Below are positions 10,526 through 22,161 of a stretch of 64,000 nt of DNA, in pieces (within the stretch, counting starts at the first letter, position 1; every line of letters starts with the position of its first letter). The notes under the pieces were generated by a model. That model had not been told where the DNA came from, made no database searches, and saw only the letters and a program-made list of their open reading frames with translations. The translations under genes were made by a program, and so were the position numbers. Where the stretch lies: positions 1,736,001-1,800,000 of the forward strand of contig JAPFBL010000255.1 of NCBI GenBank assembly GCA_026182355.1, read 5' to 3'. Source of the DNA: Hermatobates lingyangjiaoensis (taxonomy: Eukaryota > Arthropoda > Insecta > Hemiptera > Hermatobatidae).

Positions 10526-11770
10526 GTACATTTCTTCATATTATAAGTTAAATATTTTTAATATTTATAAATGTTCTTTATAATATTTATGTGTAATTAT
10601 TTTTGTTATTTATAAATGTTTTTAAAGCTAATTCAATGTTGGCAATGTTTCACTGATTCAATAATACACAAATCTCTTACACTGATGCTTGCATTAGTAG
10701 TAGCAAATTTTTAAAATATGTCCAACAGACCTACAACTGTTTCCAGTTACTCTTGCCTAATACTTTCAAACACCTCAAGTCAGACGTCGTCAAGATGCAG
10801 TCCTAAGTACTTGGTAGTTGTAGATCGTGGAATCAAAATGAATATTATTAAATGATCCCTATCATACCTAATGGTTACATTTAATACAAACTGTTCCATG
10901 TTTATATATTCATATGATAACGTTTTATATGCTTTATTTCAGAAATCATTGTTTGCCATATTCTATATAGTATTTAATACATTAAAAAAGAAATGTACTT
11001 AACTTAATAACCATAGTCTTCATATAACTTCAATTAAAAACTATGCACTTTTATGTTACAAAGCGATGTATTTATATACGATGCCTGTTGAGGGGTACGT
11101 GGTTCCTTACAACGACGCATAGGAAAATACAGGTTTCTATGCTGCAATATTCCCCAAACAATGGAGATCTTAGACACACCGAGAAATATATACCTTACAT
11201 TATATATTCTAATATATCGATTGATTGTAACAATTTTGTTAAACAACAAACACACACATTAGAAAAAATCATAAAATGTTTTGTTGAGTTTGATTTTCAT
11301 AATTTGAAGACGTAAATTTCCTTCTATATAATATTAACTCATTAAACATTCAATCAAATTCTTTTATTAATATTTAAATAACAGTTATTTCTGATTCAAT
11401 TCTGATAAAAAAAATCTTTAATCTAATGTAAACAAATGCAACAAGTTATCCATTATCCCAAGTTCAGTTTTCATAACTACATATTTCCCTTTTGATGTAA
11501 TTATAATTGTATGTAATTTTTAGGTACTGAATTTTTTTCAAAATTTTGTTTATCATAGTCAGTAATTTATTATACTTTTAAGTATAAATAATACGTATTT
11601 AAGAAAAAAAAATCATAAAATATACCATAATATCTCTTTCCATAGTATTGTTTTCCATGTAAGATTTGAAAAAAAGTATTTAGCTCATGTTTTGAAAAGG
11701 TTCTATTTTTTGGGTCAATTTTATCCTAACTTTGACTCCAAACGGTAAGATCTATATAATATTTATTGAG
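10526..11770 (+). other. Start of receptor intron 1, no other gene
   Basis: No second receptor exon and no other gene seen. The opposing open frames at 11034-11315 overlap each other and match nothing known. The intron appears to extend through the remaining window, because no later + strand exon has the conserved helix 1-2 loop or helix 2 motifs expected next. Confidence 0.45.
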
Positions 11771-12128
11771 GAGCCATGTTAGCCCAGTGGTAACATGCTC
11801 GCCTCTGGAGTGGCAGATTTGGGTTTTAATACCCGCCTTCGATTAATTTACGTGGGACGTGAATAAATCTGAGCAGGTCATCTCTCGAAGAAGAGATGAT
11901 CAATAATTAATCAATAAAGAGATAATCAAACGTTAAGCCTGTTTTGATTAATTCATGCACTTCAGCCTTTCCATTATATCATGATAAAGCAGAATAGGTT
12001 GATGTTTTTAAACGTGGAGCCCTTTTACGTCTTCAGAAACCAACCGTTTCCTCAAGAATGAGGCCCAAAAAGACAACCCTCGTAAAGTGGACCTTGCACT
12101 TCGGCGACCTACATCACAAAAAAAAACT
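11771..12128 (+). mobile_element. tRNA-derived SINE
   Basis: The head resembles a tRNA gene. An A-box-like TAGCCCAGTGG lies at 11780-11790 and a degenerate B-box (GGTTTTAATACC, 11822-11833) follows about 30 bp later at normal spacing. Beyond the head is a unique body (ATAATCAA repeats, then a more GC-rich tail with GTAAAGTGGACCTTGC and GGCGACCTACATCAC) that ends in an A9 run at 12120-12128. An internal RNA polymerase III promoter, a non-tRNA body and an A-tail together define a SINE. It is not a working tRNA, because the acceptor and anticodon stems do not form a full cloverleaf. A clear target duplication was not found. Confidence 0.65.
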
Positions 12129-12830
12129 ATAAGACATAAGCCTGGTAGTCTCTAAGTGACTAATGGTTACTTAATAAAAGAGATCATCAAGAATTACTGG
12201 GAAAACTTGAAAAAGTAAAAAACAAGAGTAACAATTAACAGGGCGTTCAAATATAGTAAACAATGGATAAGTAAGGAAATGATAATGGAAATGGAAACAC
12301 AATTTCTTTCAGAGATTGAAAGAAAATGTGTAAAGAGAAGGAAGGGAAACATCCAGACGATAACCATATCGCAAACCTAAGTCTACCACACCAACCTCGC
12401 CCGATTAAATCACAAGCCTGATTTATTACTCAATTTCACTGGGGGTGAGGAAAAAGTCTTAAAAAATACAGGTGCAAGCCAGATGATGAAAAGACCAGTT
12501 TGGGATCTAGCTCCCAAACCAGTGCCGACACTGGCTTTGGCTAGCACCCCGTCAGGTTGTGCCTTTCTTAGTTCACGCCATTAGGAAACAACAACCCAGG
12601 CGTGTTAAGCCCCCCCACCACGACAAGGTGAAGGCACACGGGGGGGAGGGGGGACGTTAAGTCCCTTGCATATAGGATGTCAGGTTAAAGATCCCTACTT
12701 TAAACACACTTGAGTTAGGCAAAATTTAGGAACCCCAATGCTGAATGTTCATTATGATATCACAAAGGGCCAATTTTCGGCCTACGTGTGTTAAGTTGTG
12801 GGATGTTATTGCAACCTAACCTAACCTAAT
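12129..12830 (+). mobile_element. Unclassified GC-richer element ending in telomere-like repeats
   Basis: The stretch is clearly richer in G+C and in sequence complexity than its surroundings, especially 12380-12820. It contains the C7/G7-A-G6 runs at about 12609-12655 and no intact ORF. It finishes with three CCTAA units (12815-12829), the complement of the insect telomere repeat TTAGG. It may be the 3' part of a retrotransposon. No RT motif is visible, so the class is open. Confidence 0.4.
12815..12829. repeat. Short (CCTAA)3 interstitial telomere-like repeat
   Basis: Three perfect units of CCTAA, preceded by AA, lie at the edge of the composition change at about 12830. TTAGG is the ancestral insect telomere repeat. 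Three units can arise by chance or be part of an element end. Confidence 0.6.
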
Positions 12831-14304
12831 AATATCCACAAATTCTGAAATCAGTCATAAGTAAAAATTTTGACAGTTTAGTAAAGAATTAATCTTTCTG
12901 GTCATTGAATATTTCTAAATATTCGTTCAGCTAATTTTGTCGTAACTTTCATAATAATTCTAATAATTCAGAGTTAGTTCTCTAAGTTTTGTCTAAAATC
13001 ACTTTTTGGTCAGGAAAGGGACTTTACAGATATGTAAAATTGCTTAAACATAATATGGTTCATCTACATTATTGAACTCAAATGTTGGTAATATATGAAT
13101 TTGATTCAACAAAATATGTGGCCTGGAGCATGCTCAAAATCATTTAGACACAGAAGTCATCAATACGTCAGAAATATTAAAGACATCAAAATATGTAGAT
13201 CTATCAAAAACCTTATATACTTTTTTTTATAATCACCGTACTTTATCAAAAATAATAAGATATCATAAAACATTTTAAGATTATACAAATATCACAAAAC
13301 TTAAAGTTTCTAATTTTAGGTTATTAAAATGTAAAATTGCTGAACAAGAAAGTGATAAAACTTACGTTCATTTACGTAAGTTAATGAACAAGTACGTTCA
13401 TTACTTACGAACATTTTAAATTGAAAAACAATATGACATTGGACATAAAGAAGTGAACATAAAATTCATTTGTAAGCTTAGCAATAGGAATACGCTTCAT
13501 TGAACAAGAACACAGTATGTAATTTTTACTAAACGATATAATAATATAATAATAATTATAATATTTAAATGACTGCTATTGCTTCTGTAGCTAAAGTATG
13601 ACTTAAGTCATTTTATTATAAAGCCTTTGTCCACGTTATTTACCTTTAGTCATCTCGTTAGTTAGCTTTAATTTTTGCTTCAATAAAATAAAAAAAAATT
13701 ACTTTCCCGTTAATTGCATGCATTTTTTAAGGCCGTTAGATGTATTATTCAACCTGAAATCGTTAATTTTTTCATAATATTACAGATTAGTTTCTAATTA
13801 CATAGTTATTAAACTTGTCTTAAATTTTCATATCAATAGAAAAAGGTGTCATATTTTTATTTCCTTAAATATAAATAAGGGGTAGAAATAGCCATATTTT
13901 AACAGATTCCTGCAATATCTTACCAGTACTGGAATACATAATCAGTACTCTTTTTATGTTATAAACAAAAAACTGAATATTTTCAAAACTTAGTAATGAA
14001 ATTTATTTAAATAACTTTTACTAATCAGAAGTTAATGTATCCTGAGAAATAAGGAAAAAAAGGAAATTGTAGTAATGTTATTACAGATAAATAACTACCC
14101 CAAAAACAGAGTTGAACAAGTACTAGTTTAAATATTTAAGAAAACATTAAACTCCATCCAAAGTAACAAATAATGTACTCAGAGTGCAAGATAAAAAGAC
14201 TTCTTAAATTTTCATTTGTATTTGCTTTCTTACAAACTATTAAAAAAGTTCCTCAAAAGAGAATTACTTTAAGTAACTTTTGTATTATATAATAATACAA
14301 AAAG
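12831..14304. other. No gene; two adjacent small hairpins at 13361-13402
   Basis: CTTACGT/ACGTAAG (13361-13380) and AATGAAC/GTTCATT (13383-13402) form two neighbouring short stem-loops that share the ACGTTCAT word. Otherwise this is AT-rich sequence without recognised content. Confidence 0.4.
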
Positions 14305-16171
14305 AAAAAGTCTGAACTGGGCTACACTCAACTTTACTATAAATAAACATTCTATCAAACTTCTTGGGAATATAATATATAATATTTTATATAAATAAAT
14401 ATAAATATCTAAATGGCAGATGTTCATTACTCCTTTATTCCTGGAGGTAGTACAGTTGGTGATTAATCCACTTAATATATATGCTTAATTTTGTATATCA
14501 CCACTGATGCATATAATATTATTAATATAACTATAGCAGTAATCACATTTTTGAAAAGTGTTATTACTATGAAAAGAAGATTTCGTATTACGAAATTTTC
14601 TCTAACAGGAAAACATGGCTTTTGTTCCAATATCCAGTGAATCTCTTACATAGTTTACATGATCTCCTTCTACATTCTACTTCTAATATTTAAGACAAAT
14701 CTTCCCATTTAAAACCTGAAAATATTACTATTTTGTCTGAAAAATGTCAGAAACATCAAAAAAAAATATATTTTTAAGATAATTTTTAATTTAAGATGTA
14801 GGATAATTATATTTATTTTTCTATAACGAATGTTTTCAATTTTGAATTACATTTTTGGACTTTTATAGACTTATTATACTGGAAACTTTATGGCCTCCTA
14901 GTATCTAATAAAAACCACTTTGCATTCCCTATGTAAAGAATCATACATACCAATTTACTCTAAGCGAGTATTATCTTTTTCTTGCGTGCTGTACTCTGTT
15001 AAAAGGTTGCTGTTAATGTATTTTGAAAAAAAATATATTAGTAATTACCCAGTTTTACATACTCAAATCAAAATCAATGCAGGCAATATCATATAATTTA
15101 AAACTTTTATAATTGGAAGCTTGAAATTGTTGAAAATAGTGGATTTGAACTATTAGACTAGAATAGTGAAAAAACTGGATATTTGTCTACAAACAGAACT
15201 AATCTTTCTTGTGGAAAGAGTCCATTCTTCACACTTCAATATTACCCCAAAAACTATGATTTATAAACATAAAATAATTTACTACTGATATTTAGTTTTG
15301 TTCAATAGTGCAATAAATAGACTGATTACAGCATTTTGTGAGACAAATCCACCATACCATGGAAATCAACAGAAATTTATGTTTATTGGCAGTTATTATT
15401 TACATGTGAAAATATTATTCCTTTTACATCTCAAATAGGTCAATAAATTATTTAATTTTTTTCATAATAAACCCTAATTTTATTTCAGTGGATTCACTCA
15501 AAAAATTTTTAAGTCAATATAGACAATGTAAATAAATATCAATAAATTCTACAAGTATAACAGTTGATCCGTTAGTCTAGGATAAACAATCAGTTTTTAT
15601 AGCGTTATTGATCTTTGCCGTAATTGAAATTCCGTGAATTTTTTTTATGAAGTGTTAATTCTTAGTTCAATTTTTTTGGCAAATTTCCATGGTTTTTAAT
15701 GAGCCGATTAACGACAAAAAAACATTATCTGAAAATAGAAAATGTACTGTAACGGCCGTTTGCTGAATATCATTTGGACAAAATTATCTCAACTCGTGTT
15801 CTACATAAAATTCCTATTTTTAGGTACAGCTTTATGTTGATCCGTCAAACGGTATGGCTTGTATCGCTCTCACAAGCTCTCGAATGGAATTATAAGTCAG
15901 AATTTTGACATCTTTTTGAAAAAAGTTATCTTTTGTTTTAAAAATCTGAGAACATTTTTGGTTATTGCTTTTGTAATCTGAAAGATAATGCCGAAATTTC
16001 AAGACTCTAGAATTAGTAGTTAAGAAGAAAAAAATATAGTATAAAAACAGGTTTTGGGCAAAAAAAGTAACTTTCTTGTCGTTCATAATTGCTCCCAAAC
16101 AATAGGGCTCATTTACACTATGGGGTATTTTTGTGTACAATATCAATTTGACCCATCAAAAAATTCTGAAC

Positions 16172-16202
<31 letters not shown>

Positions 16203-16320
16203 CATAGACATCGTCGAAAAAACTTCATGTAACGACTTTGGGGATCTCAAAACATGTAATTCCGTCAAAATGTCGAGGTCAATTTTTTTCGCGATTATTA
16301 TACTTTACTCATAGTAAAGT
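14305..16320 (-). mobile_element. K element, longest copy (K4)
   Basis: Related to the copies at 35309-36969, 51233-52870 and 52871-54562 but more diverged. At the left end it has the element's GGGCTACACTCAACTTTACTATAA end. At the right it has the TCGAGG.CAATTTTTTTCGCG, ATTATACTTTACTCATAGTAAAGT end. It contains both middle segments, whereas each other copy lacks one or the other, so it is closest to full length (about 2.0 kb). The variable microsatellite in this copy is (CA)n at 16177-16204. A 104-codon open frame (15832-16146, minus) overlaps a reading frame partly kept in the other copies (motif PYCLG.IM....KVTFFA.N). No transposase or RT is recognised. Confidence 0.75.
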
Positions 16321-17263
16321 CAAAACTTGTTCTTTAAATCAGAAAACAAAGATCCAAAGGAGTTACATAGTAATTCCAGAAATTTAATTCAATACTTTGA
16401 AAAAACAAGTTGTTATTTGAAAGAGTAGTAGTACGAACACTCAAAATTCACAAGAAAAATAAGAGAAATTGCACTAGCACTGCATTGTCAGCACGTAGTA
16501 TCAATGAAATTTATAATTTTGATTTACTTAAGGAAGAATTATAGTTTACAAACAATATAAGCAAAGAATAAAAACGTAGAAAATGCTATGTACCTAATAA
16601 GGATTACTCATCTCTTAACTGGAGAAGTTATATCGCTAATTTAATTAGTATTTATTCAGGAGTTAATTTATGATTTCTTTGTCTCTATGTGTTACAGTCA
16701 TATATTCTTTAGCTAAAATTTACTTTTATGTTGATATCATTATTTAGTGCAGCTTACTTTTTTAGTCTGAGAGTTGTGCTGAAATTGTTTAAACTTATTT
16801 CTTCATAACGTTTAATTCAAAAGTTTATTGAATTTCAAGTTCATACTTCTGTAAGTTTTAGTTTCTTTTTAGCTCAATATATTAACATTTATAATATTTT
16901 ATACTTTTAACTTTGCATGTTTTGGCGTATGTATAACGGTTGACTGTTAAATGATTACTTTTTTTCTGGTTTACAGGCCTATGAAAAAACTTTTAAAAAA
17001 AATGAAAACATTAATTAATACCAATCCCAGATAAATATTTTTAATATATTCATGGGTTAATAAAGGAAATGGAAAAAGTTGTATTTTGAACGTTTTCCAT
17101 TTATGTTACTAAAGGTGATTCTTTTTAATATATATAATAACACATATGTATTTATTTCAAAAATCAGTTAAATGAAGTTATGCATGAAAAGTATAATGAA
17201 AAATTCAGAAATAGTACCAGATCTCCTCACAGAGTAAGTTTGTCTCTGTGAGTGTGACTTCGG

Positions 17264-17296
<33 letters not shown>

Positions 17297-17317
17297 GATT
17301 TCACATAAACACATGAA
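16321..17317. other. No gene recognised
   Basis: AT-rich DNA with no shared repeat found, apart from the (AT)n tract that begins at about 17264 and borders the next delta copy. Confidence 0.45.
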
Positions 17318-17412
17318 ATAACAATCAATGACCAAACCATAATAAGAGAATGGGAAAACAAGACTACGATCTTTCAACCGTAACAAGCGGTCTTCGTCAG
17401 AAACAAAAACCC
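17318..17412. repeat. Delta-family copy
   Basis: It carries the delta consensus: AACAATCAATGACCAAACCA, AATGGGAAAACAAGACTA, GATCTTTCAACCG, CAAGCGGTCTTCGTCAG. (AT)n tracts lie on both sides (17264-17290 and 17419-17442). The minus-strand core has CUGACGA, the GACCG/CGGUU stem and GAAA, but the stem I partner has changed (GUUU instead of GACU). Confidence 0.8.
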
Positions 17413-17454
17413 AACTGGAATATATATATATATATATATATAACAACATTATAC

Positions 17455-17640
17455 AATAAACACGTGATATAACGATCAAAGTTCAAACTACAAAAGTAAT
17501 GGAAAAAAAGACTGAGATCTTTTAACTGTAACAAGCGGCCTTTGTCAGAGTCAAACCCAACCAAGATGGGTATTGACTTTGACGAGAACCGTTTGTTATG
17601 GTTGAAAGATCTTAGACTTTTTTTCATTTCTTATTGCTCT
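17455..17640. repeat. Delta-family inverted pair
   Basis: Two diverged delta copies face each other. The left one (about 17460-17565) is in the forward sense, and the right one (about 17570-17640) is its reverse, with GGTTGAAAGATCTTAGACTT. (TA)n and (TATG)n tracts follow at 17641-17668. The left core has lost the invariant G8 (CUGACAA). Overlapping minus-strand frames at 17168-17627 arise from the repeat. Confidence 0.7.
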
Positions 17641-17689
17641 TATATATATATATATGTATGTATGTATGTGTTATATATGTAAAAAGATT

Positions 17690-18130
17690 TCATATAAACA
17701 CTGTGAAATAAGATTATTGACAGAATATTGCAGTGAACTCCTGGTCTCCTTCTATTTCTGATTTTTGTAGTGGTTGGGTGTTTGTTTTGTCTATTATCTG
17801 CTACGAAAACTGAATTATCTTAACTGATACTCTTATTTGTCTTCAATGAAAAGAAGCCTTTGTCTTCATGCCAATTGGAGCAGAGGTTGCACAGTCCCTC
17901 TTGATTAAAAGATGTTAACACTCGACTCCAACTTCTTCACATAGAGACCCCTTCGAGTTACTGGTTTTGTTATGTTTTCTCTTCTGTTTGTTCTGTTTAC
18001 GTTTCCTCTTCAGTCGATTGTTCTTACTGCTATTGATGGATGTCTGGTTGAAGGTGGAAAGCTCTGCACTGTTGATCTGGTGGTGGTATACAAAAAAAAA
18101 ATTTAACACATTGGGGCGCTGAACTAACAA
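17690..18130 (-). pseudogene. Lys/Asn-rich ORF remnant, related to 25707-26003
   Basis: The minus-strand frame 17915-18130 encodes a peptide with TSINSSKNN followed by a run rich in Lys, Arg, Asn and Gln. The + strand frame at 25707-26003 has TSINSNKEKNSS followed by a similar basic run, and both pieces start with a QHQ/HHQ-like lead. The likeness suggests two decayed copies of one repeat-encoded basic protein, perhaps an ORF1-type nucleic-acid-binding protein. That function is inferred from composition only. Confidence 0.35.
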
Positions 18131-18316
18131 GCGATGGTATCAGCGCTTGGTATCACTCATGCAGATTTTATATATATGTGTAAACTGGAAAATAAAATTC
18201 ACATGAAAATAGAAAAAACAAGTCACACATATATTTCCGATATATGGGTGATTGCTTTCTAGCAATAAAAAAATTATATGTACTGATGGGAATAACAAGA
18301 AAGTTCGATGAAAATT

Positions 18317-18790
18317 GTACTTAAATTCAAGCATGAAGTAGGTATTAATAACACCAATAATTTTCTTCATGTTCAGATAAGTGCTAAAACTAATGATTTA
18401 TCAACAGCAATGTACTTCAAACCGACACAGAGTAGAATAAGAGGAGCGAATTACAAAGAGATACAAGCATTGTACAATTAAAACGTTAATAGATAGAGCC
18501 AAAAAATCTGAGCCGATTGGAGCATTTTCAACAGAGCAGTAGACAGTCTACAACATGTCTTCATAAATAATGGCTATAATAACAGTGAGTTAGACAAGGT
18601 TTAAAAAAATTTTATTAAACATCAAAACAGAATTAATGGGAAAGTGAAAGAAATAAATTAAAATACAGAATATTTTAAGAAAATCAGTTTTCAGGAAACT
18701 AAAAAAACTGATGAAAGAGAACTAAAAAACTATATGATGGGATAGCATCAAATGTAAAAAAAAAACTAGAAGGTACGCTCTAATTGTCTA
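18317..18790 (+). pseudogene. Penelope-like element RT region, broken
   Basis: Three frame-shifted pieces read like the C-terminal part of a Penelope-type reverse transcriptase. First, 18317-18481 gives VLKFKHEVG, then NFLHVQI, then AMYFKPTQSR, matching the family pattern of a KFT.E-like strand, a (D/N)FLD-like turn and Y-(R/F)-KPT. Second, 18480-18538 gives IKTLIDRAK. Third, 18539-18601 gives VDSLQHVFINNGYNNSELDK, matching the family's helix ending in NGY. Near 18720-18775 a YDGIASNVKKKL piece fits the following LPY.-G-(S/A)-like segment. Stops and frameshifts separate them, and no GIY-YIG endonuclease or YxDD motif is seen. Penelope elements copy themselves by RT plus GIY-YIG nuclease and have terminal repeats with hammerhead motifs. 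Delta repeats with hammerhead-like cores lie just upstream (17318-17640). Confidence 0.6.
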
Positions 18791-18799
18791 CTATAGGAG

Positions 18800-21700
18800 C
18801 AAAATCCTACGATCATAATCCTATGATCATTGTTTAACAGCTTCTGAAACGGACTAATGCAATACATGAGTTCTGTTGTATATTAGGAATCTGTGAGTTC
18901 CGAAATTCCCCATACATAGAATCTACAGTCATCATACTTTCGTGTGATATATGCCCTAAAATCATAAGATAATAATTAGCAGAAAACCCCTGATTAATGG
19001 TATAAAACGAATAACTTGATCTAACAGTGAAAAATGATTTAGGATATTAAAAGCACTTTACACCTCAGAGGAACCCCTAAATATTAATGAACTAAAGGAC
19101 AACTTAAGCAACCAATCAAAAAGAAGTGTGAATTCCAGAGGTCGTTACCTTTTGATACAAAGACTTAACACAACCTGACACCAACACCAGCTAACACCAA
19201 GCATTGTAAACTTAGATTTTTAAACACCATGTATGTAGCTATATATTTAATTTATTAATTTCTGAGGATGTAATATAAACTCACCAAACATGTTGAGAAT
19301 AACTCATTAAATGATAACTATGTTGAACTTATTCTTCTGAAACTGGAAAACCTTTTATACAAGAAGTGTTTCAAAAGACTATAAAAACTCTGTACAGAGT
19401 TTAAAAAGCAAGTTTTTCATCTTAAAGTAAGTCATGGTATATTGTTCTTTTTATTGATATATATAGGAAAGTGTAAAGCATGTCACATAAGTCTTGATGA
19501 CTAATACGTAAAAATATTAATGTATAAGTATTAAATATAGTAAATGTATATTATTTTAAATATATTTTAATATAACTTAGTTTTTTTTTAAGTAGAAAGT
19601 ATAAGTCATCAATGTCTATTATCAATTTAATTTTAAGAAGAAATAAAGAGACACAAATTTAAACATGGACAACTAATCCCTGATTAATTTGAGCTATTCA
19701 ATTTCACAGTCGATATCTATATCAAATTGTTTATTAGAATTTATATATTAACAGAAACAAAAAAGAGTGCACATAACACTTAGTTAGAAAGTTCTTTTTC
19801 TGGTGACAGAGGACATATAAATATTGAAGTGGGTTTGATTGGTTGTTTTCTGTGTCGCCGTCCTATTTGTATGTCAGTTCATTTCTATAGAATTTGAAAT
19901 GTAAAAACTTTATTTGTTGCTGGCGTTTGTCCACTACAATATAGATACTTAGAATGAGAGGGAGAAAAAAGCTAGTAGAGGTGAATGAATGAGTGAGTGG
20001 GGGAGCGAGGCAGATATTCAATGACTATCGGATACGGGAGGTTATTTTATCCCCTTTCACCGTTTATCCAACAGAAGTTATTCTACTTTCTGCTTGGATA
20101 GATTAAATCAATCGACTCTTTATCTCAAGGAGTAAGATTCAATGTTCTCTGAAGAAAATTTACAACTTGTTTAAACTGAATTGTTTTTTCTACAGGGGCG
20201 ATTGCTTCAAGTCAAAAATAAATTTCTGAATAAACTTGGTTTGGTATAATCTTCTAATTTATTAAGTTATTTAAATTTATTTCCCATTCCTAAATTGGAA
20301 GTTGTTTTTTAAATAGAAGTGTAACGCAGTAAGTACGAATCGATAACAACAATGTGAGAAGAAAGATTAGAGTTTGGGAGATAGAACTCAACTTCGATTA
20401 CCAAGTACATCAAAACCCCATCAGCAAATGAAATTAATCGAAAAATTTCTAATTTCAATAGTCTTCCAGCTTATGAGAAATAGGTAAGTGAGTATGTTTT
20501 AATTACACAGCAAGGTACGCATATTGGAATTAGATTATATTAAATATTAAAATATCTGGTAATTTAATAATAATAATAATCTATACACAACTTCTATTCA
20601 CTGAGACATTGCTCACAGCAAATCACGTCAGAACCATTCTTAATGATACAATAAATAACAAACCATTTTATTTGCCTGGGTATAGAGAATTATCTTTCTT
20701 TTTATGAAATATTTTGTTGCAACTCTATTTCAAATATCTTAATAAATTCAAATTTGGAATTGGAATAAAAAACTAATGTCAAAAAATTTATAACAATCTA
20801 TGCATGAAATATTTTATGAACTTCACACCAATATTAAGGAGTTGGTTTGTCCTTTATACATTATCATGTTAAGAGAACAAAAATTGTAATCATATAACAG
20901 TGTTCTGGTAACTCTTATCAATAACAAATTTATTAATATTACCTGTCATATCTCGTATAATATAATATCTCGTATAATAGAAGGGCCCGAAACCAGTCGA
21001 GCTCCCCAAATATCACACGAGGTATGACGGATAATATCACTAGCCTCAGTGAAAATAAGCCATTAATTATAATTAACAAATTTATTACAGAGTAAAAATG
21101 TAATTTGTATATGGACAAATTTCATTAAACCATTAGCCAAACATTTTTTTTATATTTCAAATCTGTCGCTTTTAAAAAGAGAAAAACTAAAACCATGATG
21201 ACTGGGAAAAACGACTATTTTTAAAGTTAATTCAATATCCATAATATTTTTCCTATACCCATATTGTTTAGCGTTATCAATTGTATTCATTCATTCAATT
21301 ACCTTTCATATTTTCTAGTGAGTCAAATATTTTACAAGCATTTATTAATGAAATATTCAAAATATTAAGAGATTTATTGAAATTTAATTTTTGTTTTGTA
21401 GATATTTGTTATGGCAAATATTAAGTAAATTGAAGGTCATTTTTGTGAAAGAAATCGGTGTTTGAGTTTCATCTCTGCTGCTGAGAAGCTATTTAACACT
21501 GATGGTATACCTCTTCTTGTTAGTTGGTTAAGGGTTTAATGTAGTCACAACAAATCTAACAAGCTGTTGTCGCGAACATACTTCCAGCCCTGCAAACTTC
21601 TTCATTAACCTCCTGTATCCCTGCCTCCCTGCCAACTCCCATTAGCCCTTAAACTGGCGGCATTAAATCTCTTCTACTCAATCTGTATTAAACGATTTTG

Positions 21701-22070
21701 TGCATGTATTATCTGATTAAAATATTCTACTTGGAATATTATTAAGATGAATAATTATTGAAATGTAGTTTTGATATAGAACCGAAAAATTCTAATTTTG
21801 TTCTTTTATTTAAAAGTAATTTATTTGGCCTTGAACAAGTTATTTTGACTCTTCTAGAAATAAAGTATAGTAACTAAGAAACAAATCGGATTTCAATTAG
21901 CAATTTCTTTATCGTTGTCAATCCCTAGAACACCATATTTGTATTATACATTTTGTTCTGTTAGCAGTAGCCTTTTTGTACCGATAACATTCAGTCTAAA
22001 ATGTGTATTCAACAACAAAAAATTTGTTTAAATACATCATAAAATTCTGGTATGTTAAGTACAATTACGT
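18800..22070. other. No gene recognised
   Basis: AT-rich DNA. The Penelope-like remnant may continue weakly to about 19200, but no motif is secure. A purine-rich stretch with GAGTGAGTGGGGGAGCGAGG lies near 19990-20010. No shared repeat was matched. Confidence 0.4.
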
Positions 22071-22073
22071 AAT

Positions 22074-22126
<53 letters not shown>
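22074..22126. repeat. (TA)n microsatellite
   Basis: About 25 uninterrupted TA units directly outside the left arm of the eta palindrome. A shorter (TA)n at 23081-23101 ends the right arm. Confidence 0.95.
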
Positions 22127-22129
<3 letters not shown>

Positions 22130-22161
22130 GTATTTTGGGAGCAGACCTTCAATCAAACATG

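Noticed and set aside
11780..11833. Possible functional tRNA gene
   Set aside because: The A and B boxes are present but acceptor and anticodon arms do not pair into a cloverleaf, and the unit continues into a SINE body with an A-tail.
12609..12655. Intramolecular G-quadruplex at the G7-A-G6 run
   Set aside because: Only two long G-runs are present, so a three-tier quadruplex needs missing loops. It is weaker than the K-element tracts.
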